Shown: piece by piece, positions 1 to 8,408 of the stretch
Position numbering within the stretch: the first letter of the stretch is position 1
Layout: every line of letters begins with the position of its first letter
From: Mycolicibacter sinensis
Lineage (GTDB): Bacteria; Actinomycetota; Actinomycetes; Mycobacteriales; Mycobacteriaceae
Reading direction: 5' to 3'
NCBI RefSeq assembly: GCF_001667945.1
Contig: NZ_LZJK01000072.1
Span: 1-39,984, forward strand
Length of the DNA: 39,984 nt
Translations under genes and position numbers: made by a program
The notes under the pieces: generated by a model
What the model was told of the DNA's origin: nothing
The model's database searches: none
What the model saw: only the letters and a program-made list of their open reading frames with translations

Positions 1-1034
1 TGGTGACCAGGGAACCGATCGGAGTGTGCGGCCTGATCACACCGTGGAACTGGCCGTTGAACCAGATCGCGGTGAAGGTCTATCCGGCATTGGCGACCGG
101 CTGCACCATGGTGCTGAAGCCCTCGGAGGTGGCGCCGTTCTCTGCCTACATCTTCACCGAGATCATGGCCGCCGCAGGCGTTCCGGCCGGTGTGTACAAC
201 ATGGTCAACGGCGACGGCCCCGGGGTGGGGGTGGCACTGGCGCAGCACCCCGACATCGACATGGTGTCGTTTACCGGGTCGACCCGCGCGGGCGTCTCGG
301 TGGCCGAGCACGCCGCACCCACGGTGAAGCGGGTGACTCAGGAGCTCGGCGGTAAGAGCCCCAACATCGTGCTCGATGACGACGCGTTCGTCGACAGCGT
401 CACCGCCGGCGTGGCGAACATGATGGTCAACTCCGGGCAGAGCTGCAATGCGCCGTCGCGCATGCTGGTGCCGAACTCGCGGATGGAGGAGGCGATCGCG
501 ATCGCGAACGCGGTGGCCGGACAGGTCAAGGTGGGCGATCCGGAGGATGCGCGCGCCATCGGGCCGGTGGCGTCGAAAATGCAGTTCGAGAAGGTGCAGG
601 GGCTGATCGAGAAGGGTATTGCCGAAGGCGCGACGGTCGCCGCCGGCGGACCCGGACGTCCGGCCGGGCTGGACACCGGTTACTACGTCAAACCGACGGT
701 CTTCGCGCACGTGAACAACCAGATGACGATCGCGCGCGAGGAGATCTTCGGGCCGGTGCTGTGCATCCTGGGCTACGACGACGTGGCCGAGGCGGTGGAG
801 ATCGCCAATGACACCGATTACGGCCTGGCGGGCTACGTCTCGGCCGCCGACGTGGAGGCGGCGCGTGCGGTGGCCCGGCGGATCCGGGCCGGCTGGGTGA
901 CCATCAACCACGCTTTCGACATGAACGCGCCGTTCGGCGGTTACAAGCGCAGCGGCAACGGCCGGGAATGGAGCGACGCCGGGTTCCAGGAGTACCTGGA
1001 GACCAAGAGCACGCTGGGCGCGGCGGCGGGCTGA
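1..1034 (+). CDS. Aldehyde dehydrogenase, NAD(P)-dependent (5' end cut by window)
   Basis: This is the C-terminal ~344 residues of an aldehyde dehydrogenase that oxidises an aldehyde to the acid; the family is usually about 480-500 residues, so roughly 140 N-terminal residues lie outside the window. Numbering from base 3, the oxyanion-hole Asn is in TPWNWPL (N16), the cofactor-site motif is FTGSTRAG, the general base is in ELGGKSP (E114), and the catalytic Cys is in GQSCNAP (C148). EEIFGPVL and the C-terminal APFGGYKRSGNGRE are also canonical. The gene ends 11 bp before the convergent reductase. The substrate is unknown; given the neighbours, an aldehyde made by a P450 or alcohol dehydrogenase of the island is likely. 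Family assignment is secure. Confidence 0.93.
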   Translation, partial: VTREPIGVCGLITPWNWPLNQIAVKVYPALATGCTMVLKPSEVAPFSAYIFTEIMAAAGVPAGVYNMVNGDGPGVGVALAQHPDIDMVSFTGSTRAGVSVAEHAAPTVKRVTQELGGKSPNIVLDDDAFVDSVTAGVANMMVNSGQSCNAPSRMLVPNSRMEEAIAIANAVAGQVKVGDPEDARAIGPVASKMQFEKVQGLIEKGIAEGATVAAGGPGRPAGLDTGYYVKPTVFAHVNNQMTIAREEIFGPVLCILGYDDVAEAVEIANDTDYGLAGYVSAADVEAARAVARRIRAGWVTINHAFDMNAPFGGYKRSGNGREWSDAGFQEYLETKSTLGAAAG

Positions 1035-1045
1035 GGCGGTGAAAC

Positions 1046-2053
1046 CTACTCGTAGTGCACGGTGATCGAGCCGCCTTCGGGAACACCCTGACAGGTCAGG
1101 ATGTAGCCGTCGGCGACCTCGTCATCGTCGAGAGCCGTGTTGGCGATCATTGTCGCGCTGCCCTCGCTGATGTGGGCGATGCAGGTTCCGCAGTTGCCGG
1201 CCTCGCACGAGAACGGCGGGGCCAGCCCGGCCCGCCGGGCGCTTTGCAGCAGGGTCTCGCCGGCGACCCGCGGCACCGACGCCTGCTTGCGCCCGAGGTG
1301 GATCGTTACCGTGCCGCTCACCTCGGTGGCGGTGTCGATGGCAGGTGTCGCCGGTGCCGCTGGGACGGCCATGTCGAAGTCCTCGACGAACAGCCGGCCC
1401 GGGCCCGGCCAGGCCTGCCGCACCACCGCCATGAATCCTTCCGGGCCGCACAGATAGCAGTCGGCGCCGGTGTCGTCGCCGACGAACGCGGTGACGGCGG
1501 CGGCATCCAGCAGGCCGTCGGTGTCGTCGCGATGCCGCTGCACCGACAGCCGGCCCGGATATCGGTCTGCGAGCCGGTTCAGCGCCTCGTCGAAGATCGC
1601 CGACGCGGCATCCCGGTCGGCGCAGAGCAGCCGTACCGGGCGGTCAGTGGCCGCCAGCGCGCTCTTGGCCAGCGACAGGATCGGGGTGATCCCGCTGCCG
1701 CCGGAGAACCCCAGCAGCGGAGCGTCCGAGGAATCCAGGCAGAAGGTCCCCGCGGCGCGGGTCATCGTCAACTCGTCGCCTTCGGCGACGTTGTCCAGCA
1801 ACCAGTTCGACACTTTCCCGCCGGGAACACGTTTGACGGTGGTCATCAGCTCGGAGTCGGTCTCCGGCGCGCTCGACATCGAGTAAGACCGGTACAGCTC
1901 CTCGCCGCCGACCTTCACCTGAAACGTCGAGTACTGACCGGCCCGGTAGGGAAACGCCCCCCCGTGCGGCGCCAGGACGAACGTGTACGCCTCGGCGGTC
2001 TCCTTGACGATGCGGGTCACGGTCGCCCGCTGGAAAACATGAGTGACCGCCAT
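1046..2053 (-). CDS. Oxygenase reductase: FAD/NAD domain plus C-terminal [2Fe-2S] ferredoxin (KshB/PaaE-like)
   Basis: A 335-residue electron-transfer protein that takes hydride from NAD(P)H and passes single electrons to an oxygenase. Domains in order: FAD-binding barrel (RSYSMSSAP flavin motif), NAD-binding domain (GGSGITPILS and CGPEGFM), and a plant-type [2Fe-2S] domain with CEAGNCGTC and a distal Cys in YILTCQG. This order matches the reductases of 3-ketosteroid 9-alpha-hydroxylase (KshB) and phenylacetyl-CoA epoxidase (PaaE). The ATG at 2053 is chosen because an AGGGG lies 5 bp upstream; a GTG at 2059 would sit directly on that site. The likely partner is the Rieske oxygenase at 14353-15639, the only one in the window, about 12 kb away. 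An operator at 2086-2102 lies upstream. Confidence 0.9.
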   Translation of the reverse strand: MAVTHVFQRATVTRIVKETAEAYTFVLAPHGGAFPYRAGQYSTFQVKVGGEELYRSYSMSSAPETDSELMTTVKRVPGGKVSNWLLDNVAEGDELTMTRAAGTFCLDSSDAPLLGFSGGSGITPILSLAKSALAATDRPVRLLCADRDAASAIFDEALNRLADRYPGRLSVQRHRDDTDGLLDAAAVTAFVGDDTGADCYLCGPEGFMAVVRQAWPGPGRLFVEDFDMAVPAAPATPAIDTATEVSGTVTIHLGRKQASVPRVAGETLLQSARRAGLAPPFSCEAGNCGTCIAHISEGSATMIANTALDDDEVADGYILTCQGVPEGGSITVHYE

Positions 2054-2085
2054 GACCACCCCTTCCGGTTTGCGTTCTTCGTTAC

Positions 2086-2102
2086 AGAGAATACTATTCT
2101 CT
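2086..2102. promoter_or_regulatory. Operator 1: AGAGAAT-ACT-ATTCTCT palindrome
   Basis: A perfect palindrome with 7-bp arms (8 if the pairing spacer ends are counted) between the divergent reductase (start 2053) and acyl-CoA ligase (start 2125). It is the longest member of a GAGAAT-N3-ATTCTC family repeated through the window. A TATTCT hexamer fitting a mycobacterial -10 lies inside the right half (2095-2100), so a bound repressor would cover the ligase promoter and probably the reductase promoter. Confidence 0.75.
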
Positions 2103-2124
2103 CAAACCGATAGGATCTTCTCAA

Positions 2125-3564
2125 ATGTCGTCTGGGTCGCCTGCGTCATCCACCGCGGTGGTTGCGTTCGAGGACCGGCAGTTGTCGCTGCCGGACATCG
2201 ACGCAGCTGCCGGCGCGCTGGCCGCTGCCCTTGCCGCCGACGGCGTGGCCGCCGGTGACCGGGTGGCGCTGATGGCGTCGAACCGGCCGGAGTTCGTCGT
2301 CGCCGTGCACGCCATCTGGCGACTGCGTGCGGTCGCCGCCCTGATCAGCCCCGCCTGGAAGCGCGCCGAGGTGGCGCACGCGCTGGCGCTGGTCGAGCCC
2401 CGCTACGCCCTGGGTGACCATCCGGTGCTGGCCGAGCTGATGCCGATGCGGCACCTCGACGAAACTACGGCCGCGCTACCCGACGGAACCTGGGGCGGCG
2501 ATCCGCCGCCCGCCGACGCCGACGCCCTGTTGGTGTTCAGCTCCGGCACCACCGGTTTGCCCAAAGCGGTGCGGCACACGCACGCGTCGCTGGCCGCGGG
2601 GGTGCGGCACTGGCGGGACGCGTTGGGGCTGACCGCCGCTGATCGGATCCAGGTCATGACCCCGCCGTCGCACATCCTCGGCCTGCTCAACATCCTGACC
2701 GCGCTGAGCGTCGGAGCGCGGGTGCGTCTGCACCGCCGGTTCGACGTCGACGTGATGCTGCGAACGATCGGCGACGACCGGATCACCGTCGAGATGGCGG
2801 TGGCGCCGATCGCGCTGGCCATCGCCGGGCATCCGGACCTGGAGTCGTTCGACTTGTCGTCGCTGCGTTTCATCATGTGGGGCGCCACCCCCGTCACCGT
2901 CGCCGTCGCCGAGCAGGTCACCCGGCGCACCGGGGTCGGCTGGGTACCGGCCTACGGCACCAGCGAACTGCCGGTGATCGCCTGCAGTCCGCCCGACGGC
3001 GCCGGCTCGGACGAGGCGGTGTTGTCCACCGTCGGGCGGCCGGTGCCCGGAGTCGAGGTTCAGGTGGTGGATGTCGATACCGGCGAGCCGCTGCCCCCAG
3101 GCGCCCCGGGTGAGATCCTGGCCCGGTCCGATTCACTGATGGCCGGTTACCTTCCCGCCGAGGCGAGCTCGGAAGTGTTGCGCGGCGGCTGGTTTCACAC
3201 CGGGGATATCGGCTACCTCGACGCCGCCGGTCGGCTGCGGATCACCGACCGCTGCAAGGAGATGATCAAGGTCCGCGGCTTTCAGGTCGCCCCCGCAGAA
3301 ATCGAGGCGGTGCTGCACGAGCATCCAGCCGTCGCCGACTGCGGCGTGTTCGGGATGCCTGACCGGGGCGACGGGGAGGCCATCGTCGCGGCGGTCGCAC
3401 TGCGCGCGCCGGTCAGCGACGCCGAGCTGACCGCGCTGGTGGACGACCGCCTCGCGTCCTACAAACGCCTCAGCCGGGTGGTGGTCGTGCCCGAGATCCC
3501 CCGGTTGCCGTCCGGAAAGCTGTTGCGTCGACTACTGAAGGAGCGCCTATGGATGTCCGGCTGA
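2125..3564 (+). CDS. Acyl-CoA synthetase (class I adenylate-forming ligase)
   Basis: A 479-residue ATP-dependent acyl-CoA ligase (FadD-like). It adenylates a carboxylic acid and transfers it to CoA, which is the usual entry step to beta-oxidation-type pathways. The P-loop FSSGTTGLPKAV starts at residue 138, YGTSE follows, and then GWFHTGDIGYLD with the hinge motif ITDRCKEMIKVRGFQV. The C-terminal catalytic Lys is in LPSGKLLRR (about K465). It is somewhat shorter than typical 500-550 residue FadD proteins, with a compact N-terminus. It is the first gene of a five-gene operon and overlaps the next by 16 bp. Ligase activity is well supported; the acid used is not known. Confidence 0.93.
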   Translation: MSSGSPASSTAVVAFEDRQLSLPDIDAAAGALAAALAADGVAAGDRVALMASNRPEFVVAVHAIWRLRAVAALISPAWKRAEVAHALALVEPRYALGDHPVLAELMPMRHLDETTAALPDGTWGGDPPPADADALLVFSSGTTGLPKAVRHTHASLAAGVRHWRDALGLTAADRIQVMTPPSHILGLLNILTALSVGARVRLHRRFDVDVMLRTIGDDRITVEMAVAPIALAIAGHPDLESFDLSSLRFIMWGATPVTVAVAEQVTRRTGVGWVPAYGTSELPVIACSPPDGAGSDEAVLSTVGRPVPGVEVQVVDVDTGEPLPPGAPGEILARSDSLMAGYLPAEASSEVLRGGWFHTGDIGYLDAAGRLRITDRCKEMIKVRGFQVAPAEIEAVLHEHPAVADCGVFGMPDRGDGEAIVAAVALRAPVSDAELTALVDDRLASYKRLSRVVVVPEIPRLPSGKLLRRLLKERLWMSG

Positions 3565-4454
3565 ATGCTGAGCAGCGACAACTGCGGGATGCCGCGGCCA
3601 AGCTCGCCGACGACCTGGGGCCGGGCTCGGTCGCCGAACTCGACGATGCCGGCCGCGTGACGCGGCTGGAAAAGGCTGTCGCCCAGACCGGTTGGCGCTC
3701 GCTGCGCTCTGACGGGGCATCCGGGGTGGAGGTGGCGATCGTCGCCGAGGAGTTCGGACGCGGCCTGGTCGACGTGCCGTTCCTCGGCCCGGTGCTCGCC
3801 GACGATCTGGGCCGGCATGTGGCACTGGGCGCGGGTCCGGCCACGGTGGCGTTCCAGCAGGTCGCCATCGACGCCCGCGGCGCGGCGCACGCCGCGACGG
3901 TGCACGAGCACGCGGTGCTGACCGCCCCGGTCGGCGCGGCGCGCACCGGCGCCGACCTGACCCGGCCCGGAGCCGAGCTGGCCGGTGCGCTGCAGCAGGC
4001 CGGCGAACTCGGCGCCGAGGATGTCGCGGCCTGGCAGGCGCTGGCGCTGGTGACAACCTGTGCCGATCTGGTCGGCACCGCGCGCGGTGCGCACGCGCTG
4101 GCGTGTGACTACGCCAAGCTCCGGGAGCAGTACGGCAAACCCATCGGCAGCTATCAGGCCATCGCCCACCTGCTCGCCGAGGGACTGGCCCTGATCGAGG
4201 GCTCGGTGAGCGTGCTGCGGCACGCCGCGTGGGCGGTCGACGAAGCAGCCCCGGCCGACGCGGTGCGCGCAGCGCGCATCGCCAAGATCTATTGCGCCCG
4301 CACCGCTCGGACCGTCTGCGAGACCGCGATCCAGGTTCACGGCGGTATCGGCAACACCTGGGAATGTCTTGCGCACGTGTACCTGCGGCGCGCACTGACC
4401 TCGACCGGCCTGTGGCCCGTGACGATTAGGGAGATCGCTGATGGACTTTCGTGA
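3549..4454 (+). CDS. Acyl-CoA dehydrogenase, short (beta-type) subunit
   Basis: A 301-residue flavin-dependent acyl-CoA dehydrogenase homologue, shorter than the standard ~380 residues. It keeps the C-terminal helical features (REQYGKPIGSYQAI and VHGGIGNTWECLAHVYLRR) but the middle beta-domain is reduced. Together with the next gene, which overlaps it by 14 bp, it looks like one half of an alpha2-beta2 acyl-CoA dehydrogenase, as known for actinobacterial steroid side-chain FadE pairs. In those pairs only one subunit type carries the general-base Glu. The enzyme would introduce a 2,3-double bond in a bulky CoA ester. Pairing is inferred from length and overlap. Confidence 0.88.
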   Translation: MDVRLNAEQRQLRDAAAKLADDLGPGSVAELDDAGRVTRLEKAVAQTGWRSLRSDGASGVEVAIVAEEFGRGLVDVPFLGPVLADDLGRHVALGAGPATVAFQQVAIDARGAAHAATVHEHAVLTAPVGAARTGADLTRPGAELAGALQQAGELGAEDVAAWQALALVTTCADLVGTARGAHALACDYAKLREQYGKPIGSYQAIAHLLAEGLALIEGSVSVLRHAAWAVDEAAPADAVRAARIAKIYCARTARTVCETAIQVHGGIGNTWECLAHVYLRRALTSTGLWPVTIREIADGLS

Positions 4455-5532
4455 CTCGCCCGCCGAAGCCGACTTCCGCAGCCGGCTTCGGGCCTGGCTG
4501 ACCGAGCGGGCCGGGACCTTCCCCGCGGCCGGAGACGACGAGTACTGGGCGCGCCAAGGCGAATGGCATCAAGCCCTCTACGGTGCCGGCTTCTTCGGCG
4601 TGTCCTGGCCGCGCGCGTACGGCGGCCAGGAGCTGCCGCCGGTCTATGACGTGATCGTCGACGAAGAGTTGGCTGCCGCCGGGGCTCCGCCGCGGCCGAG
4701 CCTGGGCTATCTGGTCGTGGGCCTGGGCCGGCACGCCAGTAAAGAACTGCAGCAACGATTTCTGCCGGGGATGATCGACGGCACGCAGCGTTGGTGCCAG
4801 GGCTTCTCCGAGCCCGGGGCCGGGTCGGATTTGGCGTCGCTGACCACCACCGCGACCCGTGACGGCGACAACTACGTCATTGCAGGGCACAAGATCTGGA
4901 CCAGTTACTCCGATGTCGCCGACTGGTGTCTGCTGCTGGCTCGCACCGACAAGGACGCCCCCCGGCACCGGGGCATCTCGGCGTTCATCATCTCCATGCA
5001 CCAGCCCGGTGTCGAGCAGCGGCCATTGCAGATGATCAACGGTGTCACCACCGAATTCGGTCAGGTGCTGTTCGACGGCGCGACGGTTCCGGCGAGCCAG
5101 ATGGTCGGTGCGCCGGGGGAGGGTTGGGCGCTGGCGATGACCGTCGTCGGCCATGAGCGTGAGCCTTCGACCCTGGGCTATTCGGCGCGCTACGGCAAGC
5201 TGGTCCGCCAGATGGCGAAGCGCGTAGCGGGCGACGTTCCGGAGGAATTGGCCTGGGCGGCAGTGGAAACCGAGATGCTACGGTTGCATGTGCGCCGTCG
5301 GCTCTCCGAACAGCTCGACGGGCTGTCGCACGGCCCGGAAGGCTCGCTGGACAAGTTGCTGATGACATGGGTGGAGCAATCGGTGGGCCACGCCGCACTG
5401 GCCGTCGGCGGTGTCGACGATCCCGATCTGCTCAGCGCTTACCTTTACAGTCGCGCGCAGAGCGTGATGGGCGGGACCTCGCAGATCCAGAAGAACATCA
5501 TTGCCGGCCGAATCCTGGGATTGGGAGCTTGA
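4441..5532 (+). CDS. Acyl-CoA dehydrogenase (alpha-type partner)
   Basis: A 363-residue acyl-CoA dehydrogenase. The flavin/substrate loop GFSEPGAGSDLASL begins at residue 121, the KIWTSYSDVADW segment is typical, and the C-terminus has the QSVMGGTSQIQKNIIAGRILGL signature, with Gly where medium-chain enzymes carry the catalytic Glu before GTS. That Gly is common in the heteromeric FadE group. It overlaps the short ACAD upstream and ends 1 bp before the crotonase start. It resembles the 362-residue ACAD at 11326-12414, so the window has at least two alpha/beta pairs of this type. Confidence 0.92.
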   Translation: MDFRDSPAEADFRSRLRAWLTERAGTFPAAGDDEYWARQGEWHQALYGAGFFGVSWPRAYGGQELPPVYDVIVDEELAAAGAPPRPSLGYLVVGLGRHASKELQQRFLPGMIDGTQRWCQGFSEPGAGSDLASLTTTATRDGDNYVIAGHKIWTSYSDVADWCLLLARTDKDAPRHRGISAFIISMHQPGVEQRPLQMINGVTTEFGQVLFDGATVPASQMVGAPGEGWALAMTVVGHEREPSTLGYSARYGKLVRQMAKRVAGDVPEELAWAAVETEMLRLHVRRRLSEQLDGLSHGPEGSLDKLLMTWVEQSVGHAALAVGGVDDPDLLSAYLYSRAQSVMGGTSQIQKNIIAGRILGLGA

Positions 5533-5533
5533 A

Positions 5534-6301
5534 ATGTACGACATACCTGCTGAGATCGACGTGCGCGCCGACGGTCCGCTGCGGATCATCACGCTCAATC
5601 GCCCCGAGGCGCTCAATGCCGTCAACGACGCGCTGCACACCGGTCTGGCGAGACTCTGGCCGCAGCTGGACGAAGACCACGACGCCCGCGCGGCGGTGTT
5701 GACCGGAAGCGGGCGAGCATTCTCCGCCGGGGGCGACTTCGCCTACCTCGACGAGCTGCGCCGTGATGAGACGCTGCGCGCCAAGACGATTCTGCACGGC
5801 CGGGAAATCGTGCTGGGCATGGCGCGCTGCCGCAAACCGGTCATCGCCGCCGTCAACGGGCCCGCGGTCGGGCTGGGTTGCAGCCTGGTGGCGCTCAGCG
5901 ACATCGTCTACATGGCCGAATCCGCCTATCTGGCCGATCCGCACGTGCAGGTGGGCCTGGTCGCCGCCGACGGCGGCCCGCTGACCTGGCCGCTACAGAT
6001 GAGCCTGCTGCAGGCCAAGGAGTACGCGCTGACCGGGGCGCGCATCCCGGCCGCGCGGGCGGTGGAGCTCGGCTTGGCCAACCACGTCGTGGAAGACCCG
6101 CTGGCCGAAGCGATCTCATGTGCCAAGCGCATCGCCGAGCTGCCCCGCCAGGCCGTCGAGAGCACCAAGCGGCTGCTCAACATCCACCTGGAGCGCTCGG
6201 TGCTGGCCACCCTGGATTTCGCGAACATGGCCGAAGACCAGTCGTTTCGAACCGAGGACTTCGCCCACATCATCGATCGGCTCACCGCGAACAAGAACTG
6301 A
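5534..6301 (+). CDS. Crotonase (enoyl-CoA hydratase/isomerase family) lacking both usual catalytic Glu
   Basis: A 255-residue crotonase-fold protein. The start at 5534 is chosen over an upstream in-frame GTG because GGGAG lies 6 bp before it and it follows the preceding stop by 1 bp. The oxyanion-hole regions are clear (SGRAFSAGGDF and AVNGPAVGLG). At the two positions equivalent to the hydratase acids (E144/E164 of rat mitochondrial enoyl-CoA hydratase, 20 residues apart) this protein has S117 (GLGCSL) and H137 (ADPHVQVG). An Asp, D146 in VAADGGP, lies in the loop used by several non-hydratase crotonases. So simple water addition is doubtful; hydrolysis, isomerisation or C-C cleavage are possible. 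The family is certain, the reaction is not. Confidence 0.9.
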   Translation: MYDIPAEIDVRADGPLRIITLNRPEALNAVNDALHTGLARLWPQLDEDHDARAAVLTGSGRAFSAGGDFAYLDELRRDETLRAKTILHGREIVLGMARCRKPVIAAVNGPAVGLGCSLVALSDIVYMAESAYLADPHVQVGLVAADGGPLTWPLQMSLLQAKEYALTGARIPAARAVELGLANHVVEDPLAEAISCAKRIAELPRQAVESTKRLLNIHLERSVLATLDFANMAEDQSFRTEDFAHIIDRLTANKN

Positions 6302-6308
6302 TGGGCCG

Positions 6309-7196
6309 ATGACGATCGCCGAGTTGCTCGCGGCGGCCCGGGACGGCTCGATCCGCGCCACCGGGCGACTGCTCAGCCTGGTCGAAAGCGGCCGGCGGGT
6401 CGAGGTGCTGTCCGCCGTCGGCCCAGCCACCACCCGGGTCATCGGGGTGACCGGCCCGCCCGGCGCGGGCAAGTCCACCACGATCGCGGCACTGGTCGGG
6501 GCGTATCGGGCGCGCGGTATGCGGGTGGCGGTACTCGCCGTCGACCCGTCCTCGCCGTTCAGTGGCGGGGCCCTGCTCGGCGACCGCATCCGAATGGCGG
6601 CGCACATCAACGATCCGGCGGTGCTGATCCGTTCGGTGGCCTCCCGCGGCCACCTGGGCGGGCTGGCCGAAGCGGTGCCCGCGGCCATCCAGCTGTTGGC
6701 CGGGCTCGGCTACGACGTGCTGTTGCTGGAGACGGTCGGCGTGGGGCAATCCGAGATCGAGATCGCCGCGATCGCCGACCCGACGGTCGTCGTGCTCAAC
6801 CCCGGTGCCGGCGATGCGGTTCAGGCCGCCAAGGCCGGGTTGCTGGAAGTGGCCGACGTGGTGGTGGTCAACAAAGCCGACCGCGAGGGTGCCCAGCAAA
6901 CCGTTCGCGAGCTTCGGGTCGAGTTGAAGCACACCGGCGCACCGATTCTCACGCTGATCGCCGCGCAGGGTGTGGGTCTTGGTGAGCTGGTGGACACCAT
7001 CGAGGCGCACCACCGCACCGACAGTCGGGAGCGCCGATTGGCACGGGCGCGGTCCCAGATCCTGTCGCTGGCCCAGACGCGGCTGCGGACCCACCCGGCG
7101 CTCAACAGACTCGCCGAGCTGGTGGTCGACGGGAGCGATGACCCGTACTCGGCGGCCGAGCGGCTGCTGTCGCCGGGTGACACGGGACAGCGCTAG
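6309..7196 (+). CDS. MeaB/ArgK-type GTPase (cobalamin mutase chaperone)
   Basis: A 295-residue G3E-class P-loop GTPase of the MeaB (ArgK, MMAA) family. These proteins guard loading and repair of adenosylcobalamin-dependent acyl-CoA mutases. The Walker A motif GPPGAGKST is at residues 49-57, the switch/Walker B region is LLETVGVGQSE, and the guanine-specificity motif is NKAD. It is a little shorter than typical MeaB (about 320-330). It is the last gene of the ligase operon, starting 7 bp after the crotonase stop; a longer upstream reading is only read-through of that frame. No mutase gene is visible anywhere in the window. Its stop codon overlaps the stop of the convergent DapB-like gene. Confidence 0.92.
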   Translation: MTIAELLAAARDGSIRATGRLLSLVESGRRVEVLSAVGPATTRVIGVTGPPGAGKSTTIAALVGAYRARGMRVAVLAVDPSSPFSGGALLGDRIRMAAHINDPAVLIRSVASRGHLGGLAEAVPAAIQLLAGLGYDVLLLETVGVGQSEIEIAAIADPTVVVLNPGAGDAVQAAKAGLLEVADVVVVNKADREGAQQTVRELRVELKHTGAPILTLIAAQGVGLGELVDTIEAHHRTDSRERRLARARSQILSLAQTRLRTHPALNRLAELVVDGSDDPYSAAERLLSPGDTGQR

Positions 7197-8260
7197 CGTT
7201 TCCGAGCCGGCCAGCGGGGCAGGTTCAGCGGCAGATCATTGTAGGTAGCGATGCCGGGTTCGGCGGCCACCACGGCCGGGATGGCGTTGATCGGCGGCAT
7301 CGCGGTCATGATGTGGCCGAGCTCGAAGAAGTCGTCGAGAGACTTCGCCGAGGCGATCATGTCCGGCGGCGGGGTGAACCCGACCTGCATGTTCACCGTC
7401 GGGCGGCCGTCGATGGTGATCTTCCACCCGTCGCCGTCGAGCTGCCAATCCGGCTGCAGCGTCTGGCCTTTGCGCCACCGCACGTTGATGTCGATCACGG
7501 GCTCGCCGCCCGCGATTCCCCGCCAGCTGGCGAACACCCCGGCCACGTGCCCCGCCGGGATGGTCCACGACGCCATGGCCAGGTCTTCGGTGGTCTGGGC
7601 GTATTCGGACACACAGGTGATCTCGTCGAGCTCGACGCCGATCGCGTCGGCGACCAGCTGCACCGCCTCGGCGAACACCGCGGTGCCCTTGGCGGCCATC
7701 GGCGCCAGATCCGGGTCGTCGATCGCCGTGCCGAAGCCGACCGGGCGTTCGGTGTCGGGTGAGTCATACAGCGTGGTATCGGCCGTTTCGGTGATGGTGA
7801 TCTTGTCGATCCGGTCGCACGCCGTCGCCGCCACGATGGCCAGCAGCTCGGCGAAGCCCGGACTGACCCCGGAACCGAACAGGGTGGCGCCGCCCTTGCG
7901 GCAGGCCTCGTCGAGCCGGGCGCGATCCTCGCCGAGATTGTGCCCGGTGATGAACGATGCCGAGGTCACCACGTTCACGCCCGCCGACAGGATCCCCACC
8001 AGCTCATCGACGTTGATCCACATCGGGTTGTAGACGATGCAGTCCGGTTTGAGCGCCAGCAGCGCCGCGGTGTCGTTGGTGGCGGTGACGCCGAGCGGGT
8101 CGATGCCGACCAGCTCGCCGACGTCACGACCGACCTTGTCGTCCGACCACGCGAAGAGTCCGACGAGTTCGTAATCCGGATTGGCGGCGATCGCCCGGAC
8201 GGAGCTCTTCCCGACGTTGCCGGTCGTCCATTGCACGATCCGGTAGGGGGTGGTCGGCAT
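7193..8260 (-). CDS. DapB-like NAD(P)H-binding oxidoreductase
   Basis: A 355-residue protein with an N-terminal Rossmann fold of the dihydrodipicolinate-reductase type (VQWTTGNVGK, with G14-N-V-G17) and a long C-terminal alpha/beta domain. Homologues are common in mycobacterial lipid/steroid gene clusters and are usually left as DapB-like or amine-dehydrogenase-like proteins; this size is too large for true lysine-pathway DapB (about 250). The ATG at 8260 (MPTTPYRIVQW) is preferred since AGAGG lies 8 bp upstream; ATGs at 8266 and 8287 are alternatives. Substrate unknown. It lies downstream of the TetR gene on the same strand, 148 bp away. Confidence 0.82.
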   Translation of the reverse strand: MPTTPYRIVQWTTGNVGKSSVRAIAANPDYELVGLFAWSDDKVGRDVGELVGIDPLGVTATNDTAALLALKPDCIVYNPMWINVDELVGILSAGVNVVTSASFITGHNLGEDRARLDEACRKGGATLFGSGVSPGFAELLAIVAATACDRIDKITITETADTTLYDSPDTERPVGFGTAIDDPDLAPMAAKGTAVFAEAVQLVADAIGVELDEITCVSEYAQTTEDLAMASWTIPAGHVAGVFASWRGIAGGEPVIDINVRWRKGQTLQPDWQLDGDGWKITIDGRPTVNMQVGFTPPPDMIASAKSLDDFFELGHIMTAMPPINAIPAVVAAEPGIATYNDLPLNLPRWPARKR

Positions 8261-8291
8261 GCGCATCACCTCTGTCTGCACCGACATGGAT

Positions 8292-8308
8292 AATCAGCTT
8301 CTCTGATT
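8292..8308. promoter_or_regulatory. Inverted repeat AATCAG-N5-CTGATT upstream of DapB-like gene
   Basis: A palindrome with perfect 6-bp arms and a 5-bp spacer, just upstream of the DapB-like gene in the 148-bp gap after the TetR gene. It differs from the GAGAAT-N3-ATTCTC operators, so it may be the site of a different regulator. It could be chance; no promoter was firmly assigned here. Confidence 0.35.
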
Positions 8309-8408
8309 CCGATAATTGCGTTCGCTGAATGAGGTTATGCGTTTCGACAGGGGAAGTCCAGGGTTCGAGGCGAGCGTGCGAATCGGCGGTCACCCGCCCT
8401 GCGGCCGG

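Noticed and set aside
1055..2113. Long open frame on the plus strand opposite the reductase gene
   Set aside because: It is the antisense of a gene with complete FAD, NAD and [2Fe-2S] motifs. Its translation is Arg/Gly/Ala-rich with no family signature, as is common in GC-rich DNA.
7251..8033. Plus-strand open frame opposite the DapB-like gene
   Set aside because: Shadow of a recognisable Rossmann-fold gene; no start signal and Ser/Thr/Pro-rich low-complexity translation.
8292..8308. AATCAG-N5-CTGATT as another copy of the common operator
   Set aside because: Arm sequence and spacing both differ from GAGAAT-N3-ATTCTC; listed as a separate possible site only.
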